A stretch of DNA of 64,000 nucleotides, taken from NCBI RefSeq assembly GCF_031458135.1, contig NZ_JAVDXW010000001.1:4092001-4156000 (forward strand), given 5' to 3'. The position numbers and the translations under genes are program-made. This DNA comes from Haloactinomyces albus. GTDB taxonomy: Bacteria > Actinomycetota > Actinomycetes > Mycobacteriales > Pseudonocardiaceae. Numbering within the stretch: the first letter of the stretch is position 1; every line of letters begins with the position of its first letter. A model generated the notes under the pieces. The model did not search any database. It had not been told where the DNA came from and saw nothing but the letters and a program-made list of their open reading frames with translations. Positions 53,037 through 61,351 of this stretch are shown here, in pieces.

Positions 53037-54157
53037 GCTTCGACCTCCTCCGCGAGCGCAACCAACCGCTCCGGCGCACCGCCGTGCATGAGCGCATAGA
53101 AGGGGTCTTCCGAGCCGATCTCACCGGAGTGCACCGGTCGGTCGGTGGCGGCCGACTTGTACATCGCGGCGACGAATTCCAGTGCCGCGCGCCCGTCCGC
53201 TCCACTGCACACCGGGCGTTCACCCACGCTCATCGCGGCGAGCAGGTGTCGAAGCATCGCGGTGTGTGAGCTGGGTTCGCTTTCGGCCGGGGTGCGCCAG
53301 CGCTCGATCCGTACCGGGTCCTTGACGTGTGGCGCCGGGGTGTAAACCCAATCCTCGTTGCCATAGCCGTACAGGTGGGTCAGTTCGACCGTGGCGTCCG
53401 AGCAGTCCAGTCGAATGCGGCTGACCTCGTCCGGCGACAGAACGCTGTTCACCACTGTGGCCATCGCGCCGGAGGCGAATCGCACCAGGGCCGTCGAGAC
53501 GTCCTCGGTCTGCACGTCGTGCACCAGTCGCCCCGTCATCGCCCGCACTTCGGTCCACGGGCCGAGCAGATGCAGCATGAGATCCATTTGGTGAATGCCG
53601 TGACCCATGGTGGGACCGCCGCCCTCGGTTTCCCACTTTCCTCGCCAGGGAACGGTGAAGTAGTCGGAATCCCGGTACCACGTGGTCTGGCAGTGCGCGG
53701 TCAGTGGTGTGCCCAACTCCTTCGAGGCGAGCAGCTGCCGAGCGTGCTGGGCGGCCGAACCGAAGCGCTGCTGGAAAACGAAAGACGCGTACGGCCCGCC
53801 CTCGGATTCGGCGTCAACGATCTCGTCATAGCCGGCCAGCGACAGGCACGGCGGCTTCTCGCACCACACCCACGCGCCGCTGCGCAGGACCGCCACGGCT
53901 TGATCGACATGCAGTGCCGGCGGCGTGCAGATCGAGACCAGCTCGGGGCGTTCTGCGGCCAACATCGTGTGCAGGTCGGTGTAACCCCGCACCTGCCCGC
54001 CCTGAGCGCAGAAGGCGTCCAGGCGGGAGGCGTCGAGGTCGACCGCCGCGACCGGTTCGACCTGGTCGCTGAACGCACGGAACGCGGCCAGGTGACTGGC
54101 TGCGATGGCACCCGTGCCGATGACAGCGGCACGGACGCGGGGCTTCTCGGTGGACGT
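53033..54157 (-). CDS. Gfo/Idh/MocA-family oxidoreductase with apparent ACG start
   Basis: A second NAD(P)-dependent oxidoreductase. The frame encodes the whole N-terminal Rossmann segment RVRAAVIGTGAIAASHLAAF, then SICTPPALHVDQAVAVLRSG, the WCEKPPCLSLAGYD lysine motif, and a C-terminal domain with GGGPTMGHGIHQMDLMLHLL. The first ATG, GTG or TTG in frame is a GTG at 53992, which would delete the cofactor-binding strand. GAGAGGAG followed eight bases later by ACG (54157) sits where the start should be, and no standard start lies in frame nearby. Either ACG initiates translation or the start codon was lost. It heads the operon with the PmoA-like gene, behind a perfect GGAAAGCGCTTTCC operator. 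Confidence 0.75.
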   Translation of the reverse strand, partial: TSTEKPRVRAAVIGTGAIAASHLAAFRAFSDQVEPVAAVDLDASRLDAFCAQGGQVRGYTDLHTMLAAERPELVSICTPPALHVDQAVAVLRSGAWVWCEKPPCLSLAGYDEIVDAESEGGPYASFVFQQRFGSAAQHARQLLASKELGTPLTAHCQTTWYRDSDYFTVPWRGKWETEGGGPTMGHGIHQMDLMLHLLGPWTEVRAMTGRLVHDVQTEDVSTALVRFASGAMATVVNSVLSPDEVSRIRLDCSDATVELTHLYGYGNEDWVYTPAPHVKDPVRIERWRTPAESEPSSHTAMLRHLLAAMSVGERPVCSGADGRAALEFVAAMYKSAATDRPVHSGEIGSEDPFYALMHGGAPERLVALAEEVEA

Positions 54158-54209
54158 GGCTCTCTCCTCTCGTGCACGTCTTCGCCGCGATGGCGTCGAC
54201 CGGGAATCT

Positions 54210-54223
54210 GGAAAGCGCTTTCC
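54210..54223. promoter_or_regulatory. LacI operator GGAAAGCGCTTTCC before second oxidoreductase operon
   Basis: Perfect palindrome at 54210-54223, 53 bp upstream of the presumed ACG start. Completes the set of six such sites in 47-54 kb. Confidence 0.82.
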
Positions 54224-54399
54224 TGTCGAGGTAAGACGCTAACCCCTCCGTAATGGACATCACAAGGGGAATGGGTGATTTTCCGACGCGACCCCGGGAT
54301 GACGACCGTGTCGTCATCCGCGATGGCCTGCCGCGAGACCGGTGGATCAGGTGCGTCAGCGTATTCGCACGACTCGCCTTGCCGATGCTGAAGACTTGA

Positions 54400-54437
54400 C
54401 GCTTAAGCGGTTAACTGATGAACAGCTCTCAGCTGTT
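54400..54437. other. Palindrome and hairpin in the 54224-54559 intergenic space
   Basis: The 336-bp space has no gene. It contains the palindrome CGCTTAAGCG (54400-54409) and a hairpin with arms AACAGCT/AGCTGTT and a 3-nt loop (54421-54437). The hairpin may weakly terminate the epimerase transcript; the palindrome could be an operator for the oxidoreductase operon. Both are tentative. Confidence 0.35.
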
Positions 54438-54559
54438 GTTCAGGGGTTGCTGTGGGACGGCACGCGTTGTCGGGACCACGCGCCCTGCCTTTTCGATGTC
54501 CTGGTCGATAGTGGGAGTGATTCTGCTGAACCGGGATACAACACTGCGTGCGGATCGGA

Positions 54560-55777
54560 TCACCGAGGGGCTTGCCGCATCCTCTTGGCGGCGAGTACGG
54601 CGGGTGCGGGGGCGAGTGGCAGCGTGGGCAGCAGTGCTGCCTGGTAGGCGTGATAGGCGTCGGGTTTGCCGGACCAGACCGAGTCGGCGGGGTGCCCATC
54701 GGGGGTGACTTCGTGGTGCCAGCTGCCGTGGTCGGTGTCGATGTGGTGGGTGCGCGCGTAGTCCCAGAAGGTGCCGTACCACCGCAGGTAGTGGTCCTCG
54801 CCGGTGCGGTGGTGCAGGGCGGCGGCGGTGAGGATCGCTTCGGCGATGACCCAGTGCATGCGTGCTCGTACCTGGGGACGGTCCTGCCAGTCGAGGGTGT
54901 AGACGAATCCGGGGTGACCATCGGCGTTCCAGCCGCGATCGAGGGCCGATTCGAACAGGTGGCGGGCGTCGCCGAGCAACCAGTCGGGTGCCTCGGTGCC
55001 GAGGACGGCTTCCAGCTGCACCAGGAGCCTGGCCCATTCCAGCCAGTGCCCGACGGTGCTGCCGTGGGGACGGAACCGGTGCTGCGGCTGGTCGCTGTTG
55101 TAGTCCAGGATCGGCTGCCAGTTCGGGGTGAAGTGCTCGGGTAGGCGCCAGTCGTGGGCGGCGGCGACCTCGTGGATGAGGTTTTCGGCGATGCCCAGCG
55201 CCCGCCGGTGCCATGTGTGGTCGCCGGTGGCGTCGCCTGCGGCGAGGAAGGCCTCGACGAGGTGCATGTTGCTGTTGGCACCTCGGTACTCTTCGGTGGC
55301 GCTCCATTGCCGGTCCCAGCTTTCCCTGGCGAGTCCGGCCCCGTCTTCCCAGAACCGCTTCTCGACGGTGTCCAGGGCTTCGGCCAGCAGCTCCTCGGCG
55401 CCGGGCCTGCCCATCGCTGCCGCGCTGCCTGCGGCCAGGACCACGAAGGCGTGCTCGTAGGCGCCCTTGGTGGTATCGGCCGTGCCCGAGTACCAGCCGC
55501 CGTGTTCGTCATCGTGCAGCGGGCCGCGTAGCGCGGTGATCCCGTGGTCGGCCAGTGCGGCCGTGTCCGCGTCGCCGAATCCGTGGGCCAGACTGAAGAC
55601 GTGCGTCATACGGGCGGTGATCCACGTGGCGATCGGCTCTCGTTGCGAGAGCTTTCCCGCCGCGTCGAGCCAGCCGAACCCGCTCTCGGGGATCCGGGAG
55701 GCCACGGCGAAGTCGACGATCTCGCGCCGTTGTGCGGCCAACCATTCGTGGTGGACGGATGTGTCCCGATCGGTCAC
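54560..55777 (-). CDS. AGE-family epimerase/isomerase
   Basis: A 405-residue N-acylglucosamine 2-epimerase-family protein, an (alpha/alpha)6 barrel acting on free hexoses, for example mannose-fructose isomerase (YihS-like) or cellobiose epimerase. Recognisable are RMTHVFSLAHGFGDADTAAL near residue 60, HDDEHGGWYSGTADTTKGAY, NSNMHLVEAFLAAGDATGD with a catalytic histidine, HRFRPHGSTVGHWLEWARLL, and HHRTGEDHYLRWYGTFWDYA. GTG 55777 is preceded by AAGGAGACG. It is alone on its strand; a degenerate LacI gene is divergent from it. Length is normal and the histidines expected in the barrel are present. Likely reaction: aldose-ketose isomerisation. Confidence 0.85.
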   Translation of the reverse strand: MTDRDTSVHHEWLAAQRREIVDFAVASRIPESGFGWLDAAGKLSQREPIATWITARMTHVFSLAHGFGDADTAALADHGITALRGPLHDDEHGGWYSGTADTTKGAYEHAFVVLAAGSAAAMGRPGAEELLAEALDTVEKRFWEDGAGLARESWDRQWSATEEYRGANSNMHLVEAFLAAGDATGDHTWHRRALGIAENLIHEVAAAHDWRLPEHFTPNWQPILDYNSDQPQHRFRPHGSTVGHWLEWARLLVQLEAVLGTEAPDWLLGDARHLFESALDRGWNADGHPGFVYTLDWQDRPQVRARMHWVIAEAILTAAALHHRTGEDHYLRWYGTFWDYARTHHIDTDHGSWHHEVTPDGHPADSVWSGKPDAYHAYQAALLPTLPLAPAPAVLAAKRMRQAPR

Positions 55778-55975
55778 TGCGTCTCCTTGAAGAGTTCGAA
55801 CGGTCGCTCGTGGGCATGATGGATGACAGGCTGGTCCCGCGGTCCTGTCGGGTCGAATCACTGTGCTCGGCGGTGGTCGTTTCCCGCACCGGTTCGGACC
55901 GGTGGGTATCGACGTCGGAAAGTGGCCGTGCTCGGCGGCTGGAGGGGCGAGCCTTGAGTAACCGGACGTCGTTTC

Positions 55976-56290
55976 GTAACGTCCGGCGGTCGCGCGGCAG
56001 ACGGGCTGATCGGCACGCGAGCGAGGCTGATCGGCAGCGGATCCTGGAGATCGCCGAGCGGCTAGGCTCCCAGCAGCGCTGCTCGTTCACTGACCGGCGG
56101 ACAGGTGAACGCCGTGGGGCTGGTGGTGGATCGCCCCGCGCGTGTACTGGGGATTGAGCCGTACTTCATGCAGCTTATATCCGGGATCCAGGATGCGCTC
56201 GCCGATGGACCTGCCGCGCTGTTGTTGCAGGTCACCGACGACAGCGCTGCCGAATATTTACCGTCATCACCGCAGGTCACAACACCTAGA
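55976..56290 (+). pseudogene. LacI-family regulator remnant
   Basis: Two pieces in different frames. The first (about 56020-56065) reads DRQRILEIAERLG, the end of a LacI DNA-binding domain; the second (about 56105-56250) reads VNAVGLVVDRPARVLGIEPY, FMQLISGIQDALADGPAALL and LQVTDDSAAE, the start of the effector domain. The recognition helices, the link between pieces and everything after residue about 110 are gone. It lies divergent from the AGE epimerase gene and was probably its repressor. Confidence 0.65.
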
Positions 56291-56299
56291 ACTTGACCT

Positions 56300-56554
56300 T
56301 GCTGGGGCCCTGCTCACCTGGCTTCAGCAGTCGACAACCGAAGATTCTGCGAGGCTGGCCGAGCGATGCCCTGCCGCCGGGTCCCATATGCTTATCACTC
56401 AAAATCCCTTGATTTTGACCTTTGTTCGATGCCGTCAAAACCTGGTCGAGAATAGCAATGATAGTACTCCTTCAAGGAGATGATAGAGCGCCATCAGAAA
56501 CGGAACTCCAAGACTTCGATAGTGGATGGACATGCGGGAGGCAAGCTTACTGCC
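56300..56554. other. Low-GC intergenic stretch without gene
   Basis: Between the LacI remnant and the BenE gene stop. The part 56390-56500 is clearly less GC-rich than the rest of the window. No gene, operator or hairpin can be supported. It may be a deletion scar of the LacI gene. Confidence 0.4.
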
Positions 56555-57895
56555 TCACCGGGCAGCAGCGGCTGGGGAGTCGTGCTTGCTGCCGAGGTTC
56601 GTCCGGTCCCCCGAGTCTGTGCTGCCGAGCCGTTGTGTGCGGAAGTCGTTGGACTCGAGTATGAGGGAGGTAATGACTCCAGCGACGAGCGACCAGAAGG
56701 GACTCGATACGCCCAGCAGCGTCATATCACTCATCGCAACGACGAGTGTCACCAGCGCGCCGAGCCGGTAACGGCCCGCACCGAAGGCTCCGCCGAACGC
56801 GGTGAGCAATACGCTCAGCATGGCAAGTCCCGCGACGGCGGCGATGAGTGGCTGCGGTAACACGGTGACGACGGTGACGGCGATTCCGGCGAACGCACCG
56901 AAGGCTACGAAGATTATGCCGTTCACGATCGAAGCTGCGTAGCGACCGTCGCGGTGGACGCCTGCTTGATCCGAGCCGCAGATCGCCGTCATCGGGCCGG
57001 CGATGCTGCCGTTGTGGCCGCCAAAGCTCGACACAAGAACACTCGCGGCGCCGCTAACCACCGTCATGTTGTTGACCGGGGGGCGGAACCCCGCAGCAAT
57101 CATGACGCCCATCGACTGGATGTTTTCGGCCTGGATGACCAAAGCTAGAGGTATGCCGACACCCAAGGCGGCGAGCCAGTTCCACTCAGGAAAGGTCACG
57201 CTCGGAAGGATCATTCCTGCATTTCCTGTGGCGGATTCAAATCCGCCTGTGAAGCTTGCCACGATGCTACCGAGTACGAGGGCGCCGACCACACCAGGTA
57301 CGACCTTGACGAATCGGCTTAGTAAAAAGTACCCGATAACCGCCGCGCCTACTACGTATGGCGCGGTCTCAGCTGCGACGACAACGTCGATTGTGAATCC
57401 GAAAAGTACCCCGCCGATCATCGCCATGAGAATCGGCATCGGAAGCCAGGCCACAAGTTTGCGTACGAAGCCGCTTAGACCCAGGACAAGCACGAGGACG
57501 CTGGCAACGAGGTAGGCCCCGATCATCTCCGGTAGGGAAAAATCGGGAAGTGCCGCGATCACGAGCGCCGCTCCGGGAATGCTCCAGGCTCCTGTCACAG
57601 GTTGCTTGTAGTACAAGGCCATGAACAGAGAGATCAGGCCGCCGATCAGGTAGACCGCACCAATCCAGGAACTGATTTGCTGAGCGGACAGACCCGCGTC
57701 GCCGGCTCCATTAATGATGATCAGTGCTGGGCCGGTACAGCCGAAGATGGCCGCGACGAGGCCTGCCCCCACTGTGGAGAAGTTGAGGCTATGCGGTAGC
57801 CCCTTGAGGCCGGCGATGAAGCCGGGGCCACGCTCGATGAGCCGGTCTGTTTCCGGTAGCCCGCCAAGTTCGTTCTCTGAAGTACTCGTACTCAC
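56555..57895 (-). CDS. BenE-type benzoate/aromatic-acid transporter
   Basis: A 446-residue membrane protein of the BenE family (NCS2-like fold), with about 12 hydrophobic segments from residue 33 to 410. Typical segments are GAGLVAAIFGCTGPALIIIN, ISSWIGAVYLIGGLISLFM, PVTGAWSIPGAALV, and the late SFGGHNGSIAGPMTAICGS with DGRYAASIVNGIIF. GTG 57895 follows GAGAGGAG. Its base composition is lower in GC and uses more A/T-ending codons than neighbours, hinting at a separate origin. It lies downstream of the HpaB-type monooxygenase operon on the same strand and probably imports the aromatic or heteroaromatic acid that the operon degrades. Confidence 0.85.
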   Translation of the reverse strand: MSTSTSENELGGLPETDRLIERGPGFIAGLKGLPHSLNFSTVGAGLVAAIFGCTGPALIIINGAGDAGLSAQQISSWIGAVYLIGGLISLFMALYYKQPVTGAWSIPGAALVIAALPDFSLPEMIGAYLVASVLVLVLGLSGFVRKLVAWLPMPILMAMIGGVLFGFTIDVVVAAETAPYVVGAAVIGYFLLSRFVKVVPGVVGALVLGSIVASFTGGFESATGNAGMILPSVTFPEWNWLAALGVGIPLALVIQAENIQSMGVMIAAGFRPPVNNMTVVSGAASVLVSSFGGHNGSIAGPMTAICGSDQAGVHRDGRYAASIVNGIIFVAFGAFAGIAVTVVTVLPQPLIAAVAGLAMLSVLLTAFGGAFGAGRYRLGALVTLVVAMSDMTLLGVSSPFWSLVAGVITSLILESNDFRTQRLGSTDSGDRTNLGSKHDSPAAAAR

Positions 57896-58032
57896 GTGCC
57901 GCTCCTCTCGTGCGAGCCGCCGGTTCGTATCCCATGCGCAGCTGTGGGTGACGTCCAGTTGAAGGCGCGCGGATCGATGGGGCCCGAGTGGTGGTGGAGC
58001 AGGATCCTCCGGTAGGGAACTCGGCGGTTGAT

Positions 58033-58079
58033 GTCGGAAAATCCGACTCTGTCGAAACTCCGCAGCGCGGAAACGTTTC
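58033..58079. promoter_or_regulatory. Dyads upstream of the BenE gene
   Basis: The 383-bp space 57896-58278 holds no gene. It contains GTCGGA-AAA-TCCGAC (58033-58047), TCCGC-AGC-GCGGA (58060-58072) and the perfect palindrome GAAACGTTTC (58070-58079). The last shares its AAACGTTT core with the rhamnose LacI sites, but there is no functional link, so it may be chance or another LacI site. Confidence 0.4.
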
Positions 58080-58278
58080 TCGGATGACCGGTCGATAACT
58101 CGCATCGAAAAAACAACGTCAGAAAACGGTACGATCGACGGTGATTTCGACGCGTCTCAGCCGGGATTCGTTCCGACCGGGGTGATCACTGCTACCGGAG
58201 GATCCTGTACTGCTACTACTTCGGGCCCCTTGATGACGCATCCGACATGTGGGGATGCAGCGGTGCTGCTTCTGGTGG

Positions 58279-58809
58279 TCAGAAGAACCAGGGCGGGGCT
58301 TCGGGGCCATGTCCTGAGGAATCGATGAACCGGCCGCCGTGGAACACCAGCGGTTCGCCGTCTCGGTCGCAGGTGGCGATGGCCCGGCCGAGGAACAGTA
58401 CATGGTCGCCCGCTGGGATCTCCTGCTGGACCTCGCATTCCACATGTGCCAAGGCGCCCGGCACTATAGGAATGTGGTGATCTCCGTATTCCAGCGGCAG
58501 TCCGGCGAAGTGGTCCTCTCCGCGCCGGGCGAACCGCATCGCGATCGCATCCTGCCGGGCGGACAGGATACTGATCGCGAAGCTGCCGGTGGCGGCCACC
58601 GCATCGGTAGTGCGGGCGCCGATGGTGAGGCTGATCAGGATCAGTGGCGGGTCGAGCGAAACCGAGGTCAGCGAGTTCACGGTCATGCCGTGCGGCTCGT
58701 CGTCGGCGGTGGTCACGACGGCTACTCCGGTCGTGAACCGGCCCATCGTGCGACGCAGCGTGGACGGTTCCACGCTCGTCTCCGCAGGCGGGGAGTGGGT
58801 GGGTGACAT
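58279..58809 (-). CDS. Flavin reductase of two-component monooxygenase
   Basis: A 176-residue flavin reductase-like (HpaC/ActVB-type) protein that supplies reduced flavin to the HpaB-type oxygenase encoded two genes upstream. Recognisable are LRRTMGRFTTGVAVVTTADD near residue 18, GMTVNSLTSVSLDPPLILIS (flavin-binding strand-loop), GSFAISILSARQ and the end HVLFLGRAIATCDRDGEPLV, then FHGGRF. ATG 58809 has GGAGG five bases upstream; the GTG two codons earlier lies inside that site. It is 29 bp after the cupin gene, last in the six-gene operon. Confidence 0.9.
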   Translation of the reverse strand: MSPTHSPPAETSVEPSTLRRTMGRFTTGVAVVTTADDEPHGMTVNSLTSVSLDPPLILISLTIGARTTDAVAATGSFAISILSARQDAIAMRFARRGEDHFAGLPLEYGDHHIPIVPGALAHVECEVQQEIPAGDHVLFLGRAIATCDRDGEPLVFHGGRFIDSSGHGPEAPPWFF

Positions 58810-58838
58810 GGTCACCTCCTTGAGAGGGTGGTCAGGGT

Positions 58839-59183
58839 TCAGGCCGGATAGCGGACCTCGAAGGTGACGATGCCTTCATCGGTGCGCCAGGGGCCATGAG
58901 GCATGCCCGGTGGGCGGCAGGCGTACATGCCGACGGTGAAGGTTTCATTGAGCGAGAGGTCGGTGAACGAGCCTTCGATGATGTAGACCTCTTCCCAGAA
59001 GTCGTGCTTTTGCACACCCATCGGAGTGGAGTCCGCGCCGGGGGCGTAGCGCAGGATGCGAGTCGCGACCCCGGTGTCGGGATCGGCGGAAAGGATTCGT
59101 TCAGTGATTTTCGGATTGTCCCCGGGGCAAATGGTGCAGTCCACGTCGGTGACGGGAAAGAACTCGTACTCGGGCTTGGCCAT
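58839..59183 (-). CDS. Small cupin protein (ChrR-like)
   Basis: A 114-residue single-domain cupin. The metal-binding residues appear as H, E in QKHDFWEEVYIIEGSFTDLS (around residues 59-78) and H in MPHGPW near 99; the first motif is atypical of the classic HxH form, more like the ChrR/acetylacetone-dioxygenase-like cupins. It lies between the HpaB-type oxygenase gene and the flavin reductase gene with gaps of about 30 bp. A dioxygenase, hydratase or isomerase role on the hydroxylated ring is possible. Confidence 0.78.
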   Translation of the reverse strand: MAKPEYEFFPVTDVDCTICPGDNPKITERILSADPDTGVATRILRYAPGADSTPMGVQKHDFWEEVYIIEGSFTDLSLNETFTVGMYACRPPGMPHGPWRTDEGIVTFEVRYPA

Positions 59184-59213
59184 GAGGGGGTACTCCAGAC
59201 GGATCAGCGGCTG

Positions 59214-60668
59214 TCAGGCGACATCGGTGTCGTAGCTGGCGAGGAAAGAATCGACCTCGGCCATCGGGGCGTCGAAGCCGTAACCACGGTAGGCGTAGCC
59301 CTTCACAACGAAAGGGGCGCCAGCGTAGAACATCTCATACTGGTGGTGGCGGCCGGCGAATTCGCTGCCGATGGCGTCCCAGGCGAGTTTGAATAACTTC
59401 ACTCGCTCGGCGGCCTCGGCGTTCGGGCTGTGGATGTAGTGGTCGATGTCTGCACGGGTGTCAGGATTGCGCATGTCCTCCACGCTGGAGGGAAGCTGTA
59501 GCACCCCGCCGCCGACCAGATCGCGCAGGATGGCCAGGACTCGCGGGTAGAGCTCGGATTGCAATCCCATGGCGCCGTAGACCGCACGAGCGCCGGGCCG
59601 CCACATACCCTGCTCGTCCGGCCCCGCAGTGTATTCGGCGGCCAGGACTGCGGATTCGACCAGCGAGGTCAGGCTGGCCAGTTCGCCGAGTTTTTCCACC
59701 ACGCCGGGGAACTTGTCGACCCCGTTGACGGCGGCGACCTTGCGGGCGATGCCGGCGAGGAACTGCAGTTTCACCATGAAGCGAATCTGGGCTTGCCAGT
59801 TGCCGAGCACGTGGGCGCCGGTATCGAAGAACTGGCGACGCAGCCCGGCGACGTCGCGGTAGACGAACACCCGTTCCCACGGGATGAACACGTCGTCGAA
59901 GACCAGCAGCGCGTCGGTCTCATCGTAGCGGGTCGTCAGGGGATAGTCGTAATGGCTGTTCGCAGCCGGGGCATACGGGCGACGGCAGTACAATTTCAAA
60001 CCATCGGCACCGACCGGCACGGTGAACCCGAGGGCGAAGTCGCGATCCTCCTCGGTCAGCGGTTTGATGCAGGAGACGAAGATTTCATCCGCGACCGCAC
60101 CACCGGTGGCCAGCATCTGCGCGCCACGCACGATGATGCCGTCGTCGCGTTCCTCGGCCACGCCGGTTTGGACGAGCTCACCGGCCCAGGCATGGGCAGT
60201 GTTGGCGCGGGAGACCTGGGGAGGGATGATCGCATAGGACACGTAGAGGTTCTCCCGCATCATCCGTTCGTGGAACGCTGCGATGTTGCTGGAGAAATCG
60301 TGCTCATCGCCTTCGAATGCTTCGGGATGCGCCGCGAACGCGGCGAGGAACGCACCGACGTGATCCGGGCTGCGCCCTACCCATCCGTGCGTATGGCGTG
60401 CCCAGGTCTCGGCAGCCTGCCGGAACGCGGTGAGATCCTCACGGCTGCGCGGCGTGGTGAACACGCGATTGGTCTCGATATCAGCGTTCGGTTCAGCGTG
60501 GGTCGTCATGCCGGAAGACGGATCCGCCGCCACGTCGAACAGCTCGGCGATCGTCGTGGCGATCGGGGCGAAGGCCGGATGGTCGGCCACATCGTGTATC
60601 CGTTGACCATCGACATAGATTTCCCGATCGTCCTTCAAGGAGGCGAGGTAGTCGGGTCCGGTACGCAT
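59214..60668 (-). CDS. HpaB-family FADH2-dependent monooxygenase
   Basis: A 484-residue flavin-dependent aromatic hydroxylase of the 4-hydroxyphenylacetate 3-monooxygenase large-subunit family, with acyl-CoA dehydrogenase fold. Recognisable are TGPDYLASLKDDREIYVDGQ at the start, NLYVSYAIIPPQVSRANTAH, GIIVRGAQMLATGGAVADEI, LVFDDVFIPWERVFVYRDV and QAQIRFMVKLQFLAGIARKV. ATG 60668 shares a base with the preceding stop; a GTG at 60671 is an alternative. With the flavin reductase it forms a two-component oxygenase. HpaB relatives also include pyrrole-2-carboxylate and chlorophenol hydroxylases; the neighbours here point to a nitrogen-containing substrate. Confidence 0.9.
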   Translation of the reverse strand: MRTGPDYLASLKDDREIYVDGQRIHDVADHPAFAPIATTIAELFDVAADPSSGMTTHAEPNADIETNRVFTTPRSREDLTAFRQAAETWARHTHGWVGRSPDHVGAFLAAFAAHPEAFEGDEHDFSSNIAAFHERMMRENLYVSYAIIPPQVSRANTAHAWAGELVQTGVAEERDDGIIVRGAQMLATGGAVADEIFVSCIKPLTEEDRDFALGFTVPVGADGLKLYCRRPYAPAANSHYDYPLTTRYDETDALLVFDDVFIPWERVFVYRDVAGLRRQFFDTGAHVLGNWQAQIRFMVKLQFLAGIARKVAAVNGVDKFPGVVEKLGELASLTSLVESAVLAAEYTAGPDEQGMWRPGARAVYGAMGLQSELYPRVLAILRDLVGGGVLQLPSSVEDMRNPDTRADIDHYIHSPNAEAAERVKLFKLAWDAIGSEFAGRHHQYEMFYAGAPFVVKGYAYRGYGFDAPMAEVDSFLASYDTDVA

Positions 60669-61351
60669 CACAGGCTCCTCTGCTTCGTTTCGTAAGAATG
60701 GGTCAAGGTCGTGCCGTTGGCGAGAGCGAGGTGGATTCGCCAGTAGCTACCGTGAACGAACTCGCCGGTCAGCAGCGGCAGCGTCCCGCCGAAGATCACG
60801 AGGTCCCCGTCGATCTCGCCCAGCGTTGCCGTCAGGCGACTCATCAGGTCGTCGGGCGTGCGTAGGGCTGCCAGGGTTCCCCGCTGATAGGGCACCTCGT
60901 CGGCACTGCTCGATACGGTGATGGAATCCCAGTCCACTGCGGACAGGTCCTCGCCGAGCGGGAGCACCAATTGGCCCACGGGTTTGGGGCAGGCGGCCTT
61001 CGACGCGGCGATCTCATGACGTTCGAGATCGCGGTCAGTGTGATCGGACCCCACGGCCAGGTAGTAGGATCCCTGGTGGCGAATCAAGACCGGCTCGACT
61101 TCACCCGAGGTCATCGACCCGTCGATCGCCACAACGGCTTCGGTGGTCAACAGCGCCGGATCGAGCTCGTAGAACGCGGGCACGCTCGCCGGTTCCGGCA
61201 CCCCGATCGCGGCAAGCTCGGCGATGTGCTCGGCCACCGCTCGTTCATCGCGCGCGGTATAACCGGCCACGATCAGTTGCTCGGGCACTACATCGAGGAC
61301 TCTCCCCTCTCCGGCGATGTGCAGCTGCAGCGCTGCCTGATTTTCGGTCAC
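60668..61351 (-). CDS. DUF2848-family hydrolase (fumarylacetoacetase-like)
   Basis: A 227-residue protein of the DUF2848 family, related to fumarylacetoacetate hydrolase. Blocks include QLIVAGYTARDERAVAEHIA near residue 25, SVPAFYELDPALLTTEAVVA, LIRHQGSYYLAVGSDHTDRD and a C-terminal LVIFGGTLPLLTGEFVHGSY. The GTG at 61351 overlaps the stop of the nitrilase-family gene by four bases and its own stop overlaps the HpaB start, so all three are translationally linked. A ring-opening or C-C/C-N bond hydrolysis step is plausible. The family has no firmly assigned reaction known to me. Confidence 0.8.
   Translation of the reverse strand: MTENQAALQLHIAGEGRVLDVVPEQLIVAGYTARDERAVAEHIAELAAIGVPEPASVPAFYELDPALLTTEAVVAIDGSMTSGEVEPVLIRHQGSYYLAVGSDHTDRDLERHEIAASKAACPKPVGQLVLPLGEDLSAVDWDSITVSSSADEVPYQRGTLAALRTPDDLMSRLTATLGEIDGDLVIFGGTLPLLTGEFVHGSYWRIHLALANGTTLTHSYETKQRSL

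Noticed and set aside
58070..58079. GAAACGTTTC as a rhamnose LacI operator
   Set aside because: The core matches but the flanks differ and the neighbouring genes have no rhamnose link; kept only as an unassigned palindrome.
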